The notes below the pieces were generated by a model. That model did not search any database. It saw only the letters and a list, made by a program, of their open reading frames with translations, and was not told the origin of the DNA. From contig NC_019673.1 of NCBI RefSeq assembly GCF_000328705.1, positions 2,790,001 through 2,854,000 on the forward strand: DNA of 64,000 nt, given 5' to 3'. Below, piece after piece: positions 7,396-15,267 of this stretch (position 1 is its first letter; every line of letters begins with the position of its first letter). A program made the position numbers and the translations under genes. The DNA is from Saccharothrix espanaensis DSM 44229. Its GTDB lineage: Bacteria; Actinomycetota; Actinomycetes; Mycobacteriales; Pseudonocardiaceae.

Positions 7396-8708
7396 CACGA
7401 CAGGCCGTGGTCCGCCGCGCGGTCCCACTCGTCGTCCACGTGCACGACCTCGCGCCCGGCGCGGTGCAGCAGGCTCGCCGCGATGCCCGCCCGGTACCCG
7501 GACGCGCAGTGCACCCACACCTCGCCGGGCGGCACCTCCCCGATCCGCCGCACCAGGTCGTGCAGCGGGATGTTCGCCGCGCCCGTGAGGTGCCCGGCGC
7601 GGTGCTCGTCGGCCCGGCGGACGTCCAGCAGCACCGGCCGGTCGGGCCGCGCGGCGAGGTCCGCCCAGCCCGCCCGGCGGTAGCCGGTGGTGGGCAGGCC
7701 GTCCGTGCGGCCGACGCCGGGCCGCTCGACGCCGATCCGGGACAGGTCGCGGATCGCCGCGCGCACGTCGTCGGCCTCGCCGACCAGGGTGATCGGTTCG
7801 CCCCACGGCAGGGTCCAGCCCAGGTAGGTGGTGAAGCTGTCGCCGTACTCGACGCTGACCGTGCCCTGGACGTGCCCGGCGGCGAACGCGACCCGCGACC
7901 GCAGGTCGACCACCCAGCCGCCGGCGTCGAGCAGGTCTTGGACGGCTTCGGGGCGCAGGGGTCGCGGCACGGTCAGGTCGGGCGCGCCCGGACCGCGCCG
8001 GTTCAGCGGAGCCATGTGCGCGTAGTACGACGGGTAGGCGGTGAGGTTCGCGATCAGCGTGTCCACGAAGTGCTGCTCGTCGTGGTCGGTGAGGGCGTGG
8101 TTGGCGGTGCGCTGCTCGCCGACCGTGGACCCGTGCGCGCCGGTCGCCGGGCCGGACGAGCAGAAGCTGCCGAAGCCGTGCGTCGGGTGCAGCGAGGCGT
8201 CGGCGTCGACCCGGTCGGCCAGGTCACGCGCGGACCGGTACTGGGCGCGGGTCAGCGATGCGGTGCGGTCCGGCGCGACCAGGTCCGTGCGGCCGACCGA
8301 ACCGAACAGCAGGCTCCCGCCGGAGAACACCGCCTGCCGACCCTCGTGGGTGACGACGTAGGCCAGGTGGTGCTCGGTGTGGCCGGGCGTGGCGACCGCC
8401 GTGACGGTCATCGAGCCGACCGCGAGGCTCTCGCCGGGGCTGATCGGCCGGCGCTGGTAGGCGACGTCCTCGGCGGCGGCGACCAGGTACTCGGCGGCGT
8501 GCCGGCGGGCCAGTTCGAGGCCGCCGGTCAGGTAGTCGTTGTGCACGTGGGTCTCGGCGACGTGGGTGATCCGCACGCCGAGCCGCGCGGCGAGTTCCTC
8601 CACCCGGTCGATGTCGCGCTGCGGGTCGACCACGAGCGCCACCGCGCCGTCGTGCACCAGGTAGCTCCGGTCGCCGAGCGCGGGGGTGTCGATCGTCTCG
8701 ACGTTCAT
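7395..8708 (-). CDS. Persulfide dioxygenase (metallo-beta-lactamase fold) fused to two rhodanese domains
   Basis: A 437-residue enzyme. Residues about 1-240 form an ETHE1-like metallo-beta-lactamase domain: THVHNDYLTGG metal site, ATPGHTEHH, and GSLLFGSVGRTDL. These enzymes oxidise low-molecular-weight persulfides with non-haem iron. Residues about 260-340 are a rhodanese fold without an active-site Cys. Residues about 350-437 are a full rhodanese with HCASGYRAG, Cys401. This order resembles CstB-type sulfide-detoxifying proteins. ATG at 8708. It is preceded by the 12-bp operator at 8723 and followed by the overlapping permease gene. It likely consumes the persulfide made by the SQR-like protein at 9602. 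Confidence 0.9.
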   Translation of the reverse strand: MNVETIDTPALGDRSYLVHDGAVALVVDPQRDIDRVEELAARLGVRITHVAETHVHNDYLTGGLELARRHAAEYLVAAAEDVAYQRRPISPGESLAVGSMTVTAVATPGHTEHHLAYVVTHEGRQAVFSGGSLLFGSVGRTDLVAPDRTASLTRAQYRSARDLADRVDADASLHPTHGFGSFCSSGPATGAHGSTVGEQRTANHALTDHDEQHFVDTLIANLTAYPSYYAHMAPLNRRGPGAPDLTVPRPLRPEAVQDLLDAGGWVVDLRSRVAFAAGHVQGTVSVEYGDSFTTYLGWTLPWGEPITLVGEADDVRAAIRDLSRIGVERPGVGRTDGLPTTGYRRAGWADLAARPDRPVLLDVRRADEHRAGHLTGAANIPLHDLVRRIGEVPPGEVWVHCASGYRAGIAASLLHRAGREVVHVDDEWDRAADHGLS

Positions 8709-8722
8709 GTCCGCACCTCCAG

Positions 8723-8734
8723 ATGTCCGTACAT
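8723..8734. promoter_or_regulatory. Operator ATGTCCGTACAT before the persulfide dioxygenase gene
   Basis: Exact reverse complement of the site at 9575-9586. It lies in the 50-base gap between the GntR stop and the dioxygenase start, inside a wider GTCCGT...ACGGAC inverted repeat. Probable binding site for the local GntR regulator. Confidence 0.6.
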
Positions 8735-8758
8735 TATGACGGACGGGAGGTGTCCGTG

Positions 8759-9523
8759 TCAGCGGGCCGTCACGGCCCTGGTGGGTCGGCGGTCGCCGGC
8801 GGTGAACTCGGCGGTCACCGCGAACCGGTCGCCGCGCACCACCGTGTGCCGCCACTCCACCGGACGCCCGTCCGCACTGCCCTGCCGGTGCACCGACAGG
8901 CACGCGACCTCCGGCCCGCACTCCAGCAGCGCCCGCTCGGCCGCGGTCGGCACCACGGCCCGGATCTCCTCCCGGCTGGTGTCCAGTCTGATCCCGGTCC
9001 GCCCGGCCAGCACCGAGTAGAGGCTGGTGTGGGTGAAGTCCGCGGTCAGGACGGGGGCGGCCAGGTCGGCGGGCAGCCACGCGCGGTCGATCGCGAGCGG
9101 CGTGCCGGCGGCCAGTCGGAGCCGTTCCAGGTAGACCAGCGGGGTGGATCCTTCGAGGTCGAGCCGGTCGGCGACCACCCCGTCCGCCCGCACGTCCAGC
9201 ACCCGGACCACGCTGCGCTGCTCCAGCCCGGCCGCCTCGACCGACGCGAACAGGCTGTACAGGGTGTCCAGCGGCTGCTCCACGTCGGCGGCCGGGCTGA
9301 CCCGGGGCTGCCGGCCCCGCTCGGCGACCACCAGGCCGTCCGCGCGCAGCCGTTGCAGCGCCTGGCGGACGGTGTAGCGGCTCACGCCGTACTCGTCCAC
9401 CAGGGTCAGCTCACCGGGGAAGCCGGTGTCGAACTCGCCCGCGCGCAGCCGGGCGACGAGGTCGTCCTGGAGTTGCCGCCACAGCGGCAGTGCGCCGGAC
9501 CGGTCCAGTGCTCGCGGAGTCAC
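8759..9523 (-). CDS. GntR-family (HutC subfamily) regulator of the sulfide locus
   Basis: A 254-residue regulator: winged helix-turn-helix at residues about 14-75 (LPLWRQLQDDL...YGVSRYTVRQALQRLRADGL) and a UTRA ligand-binding domain at about 95-240 (TPLVYLERLRLAAGTPLAID, then DTSREEIRAV). It lies between the dioxygenase gene and the divergent SQR-like gene. Identical 12-bp palindromes upstream of both sides suggest it controls both and itself. The effector may be a sulfur species; that is inferred from context, since the UTRA domain alone does not reveal the ligand. Confidence 0.85.
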   Translation of the reverse strand: MTPRALDRSGALPLWRQLQDDLVARLRAGEFDTGFPGELTLVDEYGVSRYTVRQALQRLRADGLVVAERGRQPRVSPAADVEQPLDTLYSLFASVEAAGLEQRSVVRVLDVRADGVVADRLDLEGSTPLVYLERLRLAAGTPLAIDRAWLPADLAAPVLTADFTHTSLYSVLAGRTGIRLDTSREEIRAVVPTAAERALLECGPEVACLSVHRQGSADGRPVEWRHTVVRGDRFAVTAEFTAGDRRPTRAVTAR

Positions 9524-9574
9524 CCCGGCAGTTTCGCACCTCCTTGTCCGCGATCGGTCGCGGCGCTAGCGTGG

Positions 9575-9586
9575 ATGTACGGACAT
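9575..9586. promoter_or_regulatory. Operator ATGTACGGACAT before the SQR-like gene
   Basis: Lies in the 78-base divergent spacer between the GntR gene and the SQR-like gene and is the exact reverse complement of the site at 8723-8734. Its position, 15 bases before the GTG start, suits repression. Confidence 0.6.
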
Positions 9587-9601
9587 TTCGGGAGGTTCTG
9601 G

Positions 9602-10771
9602 GTGAACGGCATCGTGATCATCGGCGGCGGCACGGCCGGGATCTCCGTGGCCGCCCGATTACGCCGGGCCGGGCGGCGGGACGTGACCCTCGTGGAGCCC
9701 GCCGAGGTGCACCACTACCAACCCCTCTGGACGCTGGTCGGCGGCGGGCGCGCCCCGGTGTCGGCCTCGGCGCGCCCCATGCGGTCCGTGGTCCCGCGTG
9801 GGGTGCGCTGGGTCCGGTCGGCGGCGGTCGGTGTGGACCCGTTCGCCCGGCGGGTGCTGCTGCGCGACGGCGGGATCGGCTACGACCAGCTCGTGGTGTG
9901 CCCGGGGATCCAGCTGGACTGGCACCGGCTCGACGGGCTGGCGCAGGCGGTCGGCCACGACGGGGTGTCCAGCAACTACGCCGGGGCGTACGCGGTCGAG
10001 ATGTGGCGGTTCATCCGCGAGGTGAAAGCCGGCTCGGCGGTGTTCGCCATGCCGTCCGGGCCGATCAAGTGCGGGGGAGCGCCGCAGAAGATCGCCTACC
10101 TGGCCGCCGACCACTGGCGGGAGCGCGGGGTGCTCGGGCGGATCGACGTCCACCTGGTACTGCCCGGGACGGCGATGTTCGCGGTCCCGGAGTACGCGGC
10201 GGTGCTGGAGGGCGTGGCCCGGCGGTACGGGATCCACGTGCACCTGGAGAGCGAGGTGGTCCGGGTGCGCCCGTCGGCGCGGGAAGTGGTGGTGCGCGGG
10301 CCGGACGGGGAACGTTCGCTGCCCTACGACGTGGCGCACCTCGTGCCGCCGCAGAGCGCGCCGGACTGGGTGAAGGCGTCGCCGCTGGCGGGGCCGTCGG
10401 GCTACCTGGACGTGGACCCGAACACGTTGCGGCACCTGCGGTTCCCGGACGTGTTCGGGCTGGGCGACTGCGCGGGCACGCCGAACTCCAAGACCGGGGC
10501 GGCGGTGCGCAAGCAGGCCCCGGTGCTGGTGGCGAACCTGCTGGCGGTGCTGGCCGGGCGGGAGTTGCCGGGCTCCTACGACGGGTACTCGTCGTGCCCG
10601 ATCACGACGGGCCGGCGGACGTTGCTGCTGGCGGAGTTCGACTACACGGGGCGACCGCGGCCGACCGTGCCGTTGCTCGGCGCGGTGCGCGAGCGAACCG
10701 ACCACAACCTGGTCAAACGGCGGATCCTGCCGTTCCTGTACTGGAACCTGATGCTGCGCGGACTGGCCTGA
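9602..10771 (+). CDS. Sulfide:quinone oxidoreductase-like flavoprotein
   Basis: A 389-residue FAD-dependent disulfide-reductase-fold enzyme. The N-terminus IVIIGGGTAGISVAARLRRA is the FAD-binding Rossmann motif. Cys100 (VVCPG), Cys157 (GPIKCGGAPQK) and Cys290 (GLGDCAGTPNSKTGA) are visible; KCGGAPQK is typical of the mitochondrial-like SQR class. It oxidises H2S and hands the sulfane sulfur to a small thiol, passing electrons to quinone at the membrane. The GTG at 9602 has GGGAGG about 7 bases upstream. With the divergent dioxygenase-rhodanese and permease it makes a complete sulfide-to-sulfite or thiosulfate route. Confidence 0.88.
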   Translation: MNGIVIIGGGTAGISVAARLRRAGRRDVTLVEPAEVHHYQPLWTLVGGGRAPVSASARPMRSVVPRGVRWVRSAAVGVDPFARRVLLRDGGIGYDQLVVCPGIQLDWHRLDGLAQAVGHDGVSSNYAGAYAVEMWRFIREVKAGSAVFAMPSGPIKCGGAPQKIAYLAADHWRERGVLGRIDVHLVLPGTAMFAVPEYAAVLEGVARRYGIHVHLESEVVRVRPSAREVVVRGPDGERSLPYDVAHLVPPQSAPDWVKASPLAGPSGYLDVDPNTLRHLRFPDVFGLGDCAGTPNSKTGAAVRKQAPVLVANLLAVLAGRELPGSYDGYSSCPITTGRRTLLLAEFDYTGRPRPTVPLLGAVRERTDHNLVKRRILPFLYWNLMLRGLA

Positions 10772-10787
10772 ACTTCACCTGATCGGC

Positions 10788-10811
10788 CTTATCCGACCTA
10801 GGTAAGATAAG
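10788..10811. promoter_or_regulatory. 24-base palindrome upstream of the PadR gene
   Basis: Arms CTTATC (10788-10793) and GATAAG (10806-10811) flank an inner palindrome ACCTAGGT (10796-10803). Only two of twelve base pairs fail to match. It ends three bases before the GTG start, so a bound dimer would block transcription: a likely PadR autoregulatory operator. Confidence 0.6.
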
Positions 10812-10814
10812 AGG

Positions 10815-11144
10815 GTGAACGCGAAGCGGATCACCGCGCCGCTGCTGGACGTGCTGGAGGTGCTGGCCGACGCCTTCCAGCGGGACGAGGAGCCGCACGG
10901 CTGGACGATCATGAAAGCGATCAAGCGCTCGGGCCCGACCGTCTACGGCGTCCTCGAACGCCTGGAGGAGTGGGGCTGGGTCGTCGGCACCTGGGAGGAC
11001 CTCCCGCCCGACGAGAACCGCCCCCGTCGCCGGTTCTACCGGCTGACCCCCAACGGTCGGGTGGAGGCGGCGGCCCTGCTGGCACAACGCCGTCCGGCCG
11101 CCGTCGTCGCCGCCCGCCGGTCGTTACCCGGAGGTGCGGTGTGA
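10815..11144 (+). CDS. PadR-family regulator
   Basis: A 109-residue winged-helix regulator with the PadR signature: LDVLEVLADAFQRDEEPHGW, SGPTVYGVLERLEEWGWV, then the beta wing RRRFYRLTPNGR. It probably represses itself and the overlapping membrane-protein gene (GTGA overlap). There is no Shine-Dalgarno and almost no leader after the palindrome, so the mRNA may be leaderless. The ligand is unknown. Confidence 0.85.
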   Translation: MNAKRITAPLLDVLEVLADAFQRDEEPHGWTIMKAIKRSGPTVYGVLERLEEWGWVVGTWEDLPPDENRPRRRFYRLTPNGRVEAAALLAQRRPAAVVAARRSLPGGAV

Positions 11145-11935
11145 GCACCTGGCTGAGCGTCCTGCTGGGCGTGGTGACCGGCTTGGCGGTCAACGAGTTC
11201 TGCGACGTGTCGCCGTGGCTGGCGCGCCGGGTCGTGCGGTGGGCGGCGGAGGTCCGCTACCCGGGCCGGGCCGAGGAGTTCGAGGCGATGATCGCCGACC
11301 GCCCCGGCAAGCTGTTCAAGCTGTGCACCGCCCTCGGCTTCGCCTGCGCGGCCCTGACCTACCGGGTGACCCGCCGCCGCCCGGCACTGCGTCGAGCCGC
11401 GACGGGTTGGCTGGTGTGCGAGGTCGTGAGTGGGGTCGTGGCGGGCGGTTTGTTCGGTGGATGGGTCCTGACGCTCGGCGGTGGGGGAACCGCGTGGGCG
11501 TGGGGTGTCGGCGTGGCGGTGCTGTCGATCCTGATGCTCCACCTCCGACGCCGGCGGTGGGTCGGGGTCGGCCTGGGCCTCGTGCCGGTCGCGGTGGCCC
11601 TGCTGGTCACCGCCGGCTCGACCCGGGGTGGCGTGGTCGTGCCGTTCCTGGTGATGCTGGCACCGGTGTACTTCGTGGTCCAGGCGATGTTGGCGGTGCT
11701 CGACGCGGCGGTCCTGCCGGTCAGGCTGGCGGTGCCCGCACTGCTGGGAGGCACGCTGATCGTCGCGCTGGAGAACTGGACCGACGCCGTCCACCTGATG
11801 TCGTTCGACTCGCAGATGATGATCTTCGGCACGGGGGTGGGGGTGATCGGCGGGCTGTGCGTCAGCATCGGGCGCTTCCTGTACGACGATCTCCGCCGTC
11901 GATGGCCGCCGCCGGACGTCGTGCCGGCGCTCTGA
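11141..11935 (+). CDS. Membrane protein, PadR-linked
   Basis: A 264-residue protein with a hydrophilic N-terminal segment (RYPGRAEEFEAMIADRPGKL) followed by about six hydrophobic helices. GTG at 11141 overlaps the PadR stop. PadR genes are often coupled to membrane proteins of unknown function or exporter subunits; no transporter motif or ATP-binding partner is visible. Function not assigned. Confidence 0.75.
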   Translation: MSTWLSVLLGVVTGLAVNEFCDVSPWLARRVVRWAAEVRYPGRAEEFEAMIADRPGKLFKLCTALGFACAALTYRVTRRRPALRRAATGWLVCEVVSGVVAGGLFGGWVLTLGGGGTAWAWGVGVAVLSILMLHLRRRRWVGVGLGLVPVAVALLVTAGSTRGGVVVPFLVMLAPVYFVVQAMLAVLDAAVLPVRLAVPALLGGTLIVALENWTDAVHLMSFDSQMMIFGTGVGVIGGLCVSIGRFLYDDLRRRWPPPDVVPAL

Positions 11936-12013
11936 TCGGCCATGTGCTGTGCGCACCTCTTGCGGGCGCTTTGAGCAAACATGCATGGTCAGGTCGCTTC
12001 AGTGCAACCGTGA

Positions 12014-12151
12014 ACAGCTGGCGGCTCGCACGCCATGGCCACCCGCGACGCGCGGTTGGACTTCGGGCTGATCGATGCGATCGAGTCCACTGTGGACATA
12101 CTGTTGGTGCCGCACGGCTCGTCCGGCGTCTCCGGTGACGGCTTGGGGCAG
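12014..12151 (+). pseudogene. Fragment of a class II ketose-bisphosphate aldolase (GatY/KbaY-like)
   Basis: In one forward frame the sequence reads GGSHAMATRDARLDFGLIDA and, after STVD, LLVPHGSSGVSGDGL. These are the consecutive GSxHAM, D(F/L)xLID and LHGSSGV blocks near the C-terminus of class II aldolases such as tagatose- or fructose-bisphosphate aldolase. A stop lies directly upstream in frame and homology ends after GDGL, so only about 45 codons remain. A DeoR-type sugar regulator follows, consistent with a lost sugar-phosphate pathway. It contains a TCCACWGTGGAC copy. The rest of the 430-base gap (11936-12368) shows nothing else. Confidence 0.6.
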
Positions 12152-12368
12152 GTGCCACCCACCGGGTGCACTCGGTGCGCGGGAATTCGACCCGAGCAGA
12201 GGACGCGGCGGTGGCGGCGTTGGCGAACGGGCTGGTCGAGCAGTCGTCGTGGCCCTGTGCGCCGGCTGTATGAGGGCCCGGTCGTCGAGGTGTTTTGAGG
12301 ACATGCGCGTCCGGAACGCTTCTGCGCATCTGTAATGTGCATTATCGTCCGGGCGCAGGAGGTAGCCG

Positions 12369-13154
12369 GTGAATCGGTACGAGCGGTTGAACGCGCTGCT
12401 GGAGCTGTTGGCCGAGCGCGGCAAGATCGAGGTTGACGACATCGCCGAGGAACTGGACGTCTCGGGGGCGACCATCCGGCGCGACCTCGACCACCTCGCC
12501 GAGCAGCAGTTGCTGACCCGGACCCGGGGCGGCGCGGTGGCGCACTCGGTCGCGTACGACCTGCCGTTGCGCTACAAGACGGTGCGCCGGGCCGGTGAGA
12601 AGCAGCGCATCGGGCGCGCGGCGGCCGGGCAGGTGGCGCGCGGCGCGGTGGTCGGCATGAACGGCGGCACCACCACGACCGAGGTCGCCCGCGCCTTGAT
12701 CACCAGCGCGGACGTCGGCGGCGCGGAGGGCGACGGGGTGATCACCGTGGTCACCAACGCGCTGAACATCGCCAATGAGCTCGCGGTGCGCCCGCAGGTG
12801 AAGCTGGTGGTCACCGGCGGTGTCGCGCGGCCGCAGTCCTACGAGCTGATGAGCCCGCTGGCGGGGCGGATCCTGAGTGGACTGAGCCTCGACGTGACCT
12901 TCCTCGGGGTGGACGCCATCGACCCCGACGTGGGCGCTTCGGCGCATCACGAGGGGGAAGCCGACATCAACCGGATGCTCGCCGAACGCGCGCGCAAGGT
13001 GGTCGTGGTGACGGACTCCTCGAAGATCGGCACGCGGGCGTTCGCGTCGATCTGCGCGATCAGCCAGGTGCACGTGCTGGTGACCGACACGGATGCGCGC
13101 GAGGAGGACGTCCGCCGGTTCCGCGAACGGGGTGTCGAAGTCGTTCAGGTGTGA
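12369..13154 (+). CDS. DeoR/GlpR-family sugar-metabolism regulator
   Basis: A 261-residue regulator. N-terminal DeoR helix-turn-helix (residues about 3-57: RYERLNALLELLAERGKIEV, DVSGATIRRDLDHL). C-terminal sugar-phosphate-binding DeoRC domain with MNGGTTTTEVARAL, VVTNALNIANELA, FLGVDAIDP and VVVTDSSKIG. GTG start with AGGAGG 5 bases upstream. Such proteins bind phosphorylated sugars and repress catabolic operons. The only candidate target nearby is the dead aldolase fragment just upstream, so it is now an orphan or acts elsewhere. Confidence 0.88.
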   Translation: MNRYERLNALLELLAERGKIEVDDIAEELDVSGATIRRDLDHLAEQQLLTRTRGGAVAHSVAYDLPLRYKTVRRAGEKQRIGRAAAGQVARGAVVGMNGGTTTTEVARALITSADVGGAEGDGVITVVTNALNIANELAVRPQVKLVVTGGVARPQSYELMSPLAGRILSGLSLDVTFLGVDAIDPDVGASAHHEGEADINRMLAERARKVVVVTDSSKIGTRAFASICAISQVHVLVTDTDAREEDVRRFRERGVEVVQV

Positions 13155-13346
13155 TGGTGACTAGTGCTCGCCGGAAGCTCACCGTGAACAAGACTTCTCA
13201 TGTCGCCCCGGCCACGTCGGCGTTCCTCACCTCGGACGAGGGGTGGAGCCGGTGCCTGCCGGCCGGTGGCCCGAAGGTCACCGCATCACCACGGTCGGGT
13301 GGCGCATCTGGTTGTCATGGGTGTTTGTACGGAACAATGTACGCCC

Positions 13347-13886
13347 GTGAGCGAGGACAACGAGTCGCTGCTCTCGGCGGCCGCACGGGGTGACCAGGCG
13401 GCGTGGAATGAACTCGTCTCGCGCTACGAGGCGTTGCTGTGGTCCATCGCGCGGGGCTTCCGGCTGAGCTCCGCCGACTGCGCGGACGTCGTGCAGAACA
13501 CCTGGTTGAAGCTGGTGGAGAAGCTCGACCGGGTGGACGACCCGGACCGGCTGGCCGGGTGGCTGGGCACCACCGCCCGGCGCGAGTGCCTCCAGCTGCT
13601 GCGCCGGGCCGAACGGCGCAGGGTGGCGGACCTGCCGCCGCCCGACGTGCCCGACGACGGACCGCCGGTGGACGAGGGGCTGCTGGTCGCCGAACGCGAC
13701 GCCGCGCTGCGGCGGGCCGTCGAGCAGCTCTCGGACAAGTGCCGGGAGCTGATCCGGGTGCTGATGGTCTCGCCGCCGCTGACCTACCTGGAGGTGTCCG
13801 CCGTGCTGGACATGCCGGTCGGCAGCATCGGCCCGTCGCGGGGCCGGTGCCTGGACCACCTGCGCGCGCTCACCGAGGAGCTGTGA
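13347..13886 (+). CDS. ECF-type RNA polymerase sigma factor
   Basis: A 179-residue sigma factor: region 2 (LLSAAARGDQAAWNELVSRY...DCADVVQNTWLKLVEKLDRV) and region 4 (LSDKCRELIRVLMVSPPLTY...DMPVGSIGPSRGRCLDHLR). The start is taken as GTG 13347, giving VSEDNESLL, typical for the family; an in-frame ATG at 13317 would add ten residues including two Cys. Its stop overlaps the next gene's start (TGATG). The 13155-13346 leader shows no other gene. Confidence 0.85.
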   Translation: MSEDNESLLSAAARGDQAAWNELVSRYEALLWSIARGFRLSSADCADVVQNTWLKLVEKLDRVDDPDRLAGWLGTTARRECLQLLRRAERRRVADLPPPDVPDDGPPVDEGLLVAERDAALRRAVEQLSDKCRELIRVLMVSPPLTYLEVSAVLDMPVGSIGPSRGRCLDHLRALTEEL

Positions 13887-14287
13887 TGGACGACGACGAA
13901 CTGGTCGAGCGGCTGCGCGCGCTGGCCGAACCCGTCCCCGAGCACGTGCGGCTCGCGGCTCGGGCGGCGCTGGGCACCCGGCGGCTGGACGAGGAGCTGG
14001 CCGAACTCGTCCAGGACGCGCCGGCGCTGGTGCGCGCCGGCGACGAGGTCCGGGTGCTCACCTTCGAGCACGGCGGCGTGGCGCTGGACGTGCAGGTCGA
14101 CACCGACCTGCGGGTGCTGGTGACCGGCGCGTCCGGCGACCTGGTCGTGGAGAGCCCGGACGGCCGCGTCACCGTGCCGATCGGGCCGGACGGCTGGGTG
14201 TCCGCGCCCCTCCCGCACCGGACCCTCCGGCTGCGGGTGACCGGCGACGACGGCCGGACCGTGGTCACCCGCTGGTTCTCCGCCTGA
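13886..14287 (+). CDS. Small protein coupled to the sigma factor
   Basis: A 133-residue protein. The N-terminal acidic helix (DDDELVERLRALAEPVPEHV) is typical of proteins co-encoded with this class of sigma factor. The rest is beta-rich (VRVLTFEHGGVALDVQVDTD) with no membrane segment. It may be a cytosolic regulator of the sigma factor; this is inferred only from coupling (TGATG overlap). Confidence 0.75.
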   Translation: MDDDELVERLRALAEPVPEHVRLAARAALGTRRLDEELAELVQDAPALVRAGDEVRVLTFEHGGVALDVQVDTDLRVLVTGASGDLVVESPDGRVTVPIGPDGWVSAPLPHRTLRLRVTGDDGRTVVTRWFSA

Positions 14288-14304
14288 CCGCCGGGCCTCC
14301 GGGG

Positions 14305-15267
14305 TCACAGGGGTGCGGGCGAGTTCGCTTCCTGGACCAGGACGCTCGGCGTGCCGGTGGCGTCGGCGGGCACGGTCCAGACGTCGTTCACGCCGTCGCT
14401 GCGCTGCATGCCGTACGCGATGGTGTTCTCGTCCAGCCATGCGGGCTGGTCGTCCACGCTCCGCGTCTCCGCCAGCGGCGTGACGGCCAGCGTCGCCAGG
14501 TCCATGGTCGACAGCCGCCACCCCTGCTGCGGGTCGCCGTTGACCGCCGCCTTGTACGCGATCCGCTTGCCGTCCGGCGACAGCGACGGGCACTCGACGT
14601 TCTCGGCCAGCGCTGTCACGGTCCGCGCCGCGAAGTCGCCCGCCATCAGGTAGCGGTGCCCGCCGGTCGACATGGTGGCGTAGAAGCGGTTGTCGTCGGC
14701 GGTGAAGGTGACACCCCAGTAGTTGCGGTCGGCCGCCTGTACCGCCCTTCCGTCCACAAAGGACGCGAAGTCCTCCAGTGACGTCACCAGTGCGCCGGAC
14801 TTCGTGTCGAGGATGCCGGTGCTGGTGGAGAAACCGTTGGCCGCGTAGGAGTGGCCGTCCACGAACAGCGTCCACGCCACCATCCGGCCGCTGGCCGAGA
14901 CCCGCGCCCGGTTCGGGAAGCCGATCAGCGGCACCGTCTTGAGCTCGCGCCGTGACGAGTCCAGCACGGCCAGTTCGCCGGCCTTCAACGCGCTCACCGG
15001 CCGCAGGCACGCGGTCGTCCCGCCGGCGGTGTACGCGCGGTCGCACCGCTCCTCGGTCACCTCGCGCGGCCCGGACGGGTCGGTGCTTGACACGGCCGAC
15101 AGCCTGCCGTTGCTGAGCACTTGGAGGCGCGGGCCGGAGACGGTGCCGGACTCGATGTCGGGTTCGGGGGTGGCGGACAGCGCGGTGTAGCCGACCGCGA
15201 CGCCGCCCAGCAGGAGGGCCGCGGCGGCGGTCACGGCGATGCGGGCGCGGGTCGACAGCGTGCTCAC
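14305..15267 (-). CDS. Membrane-anchored TolB/PD40-type beta-propeller protein
   Basis: A 320-residue protein: a short cytosolic start (VSTLSTRARIAVT), one membrane anchor (AAAALLLGGVAVGYTAL), then an extracellular domain with PD40 propeller repeats (ECPSLSPDGKRIAYKA, QPAWLDENTIAYGM). Such domains bind ligands or proteins at the cell surface. GTG at 15267 overlaps the MFS stop, so the two genes are one operon. Two Cys flank a YTAGGTTACLRPV segment and may form a disulfide. Confidence 0.75.
   Translation of the reverse strand: MSTLSTRARIAVTAAAALLLGGVAVGYTALSATPEPDIESGTVSGPRLQVLSNGRLSAVSSTDPSGPREVTEERCDRAYTAGGTTACLRPVSALKAGELAVLDSSRRELKTVPLIGFPNRARVSASGRMVAWTLFVDGHSYAANGFSTSTGILDTKSGALVTSLEDFASFVDGRAVQAADRNYWGVTFTADDNRFYATMSTGGHRYLMAGDFAARTVTALAENVECPSLSPDGKRIAYKAAVNGDPQQGWRLSTMDLATLAVTPLAETRSVDDQPAWLDENTIAYGMQRSDGVNDVWTVPADATGTPSVLVQEANSPAPL

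Noticed and set aside
13317..13346. Earlier ATG start for the ECF sigma factor
   Set aside because: It adds ten residues not typical of the family and has no ribosome binding site; kept only as an alternative.
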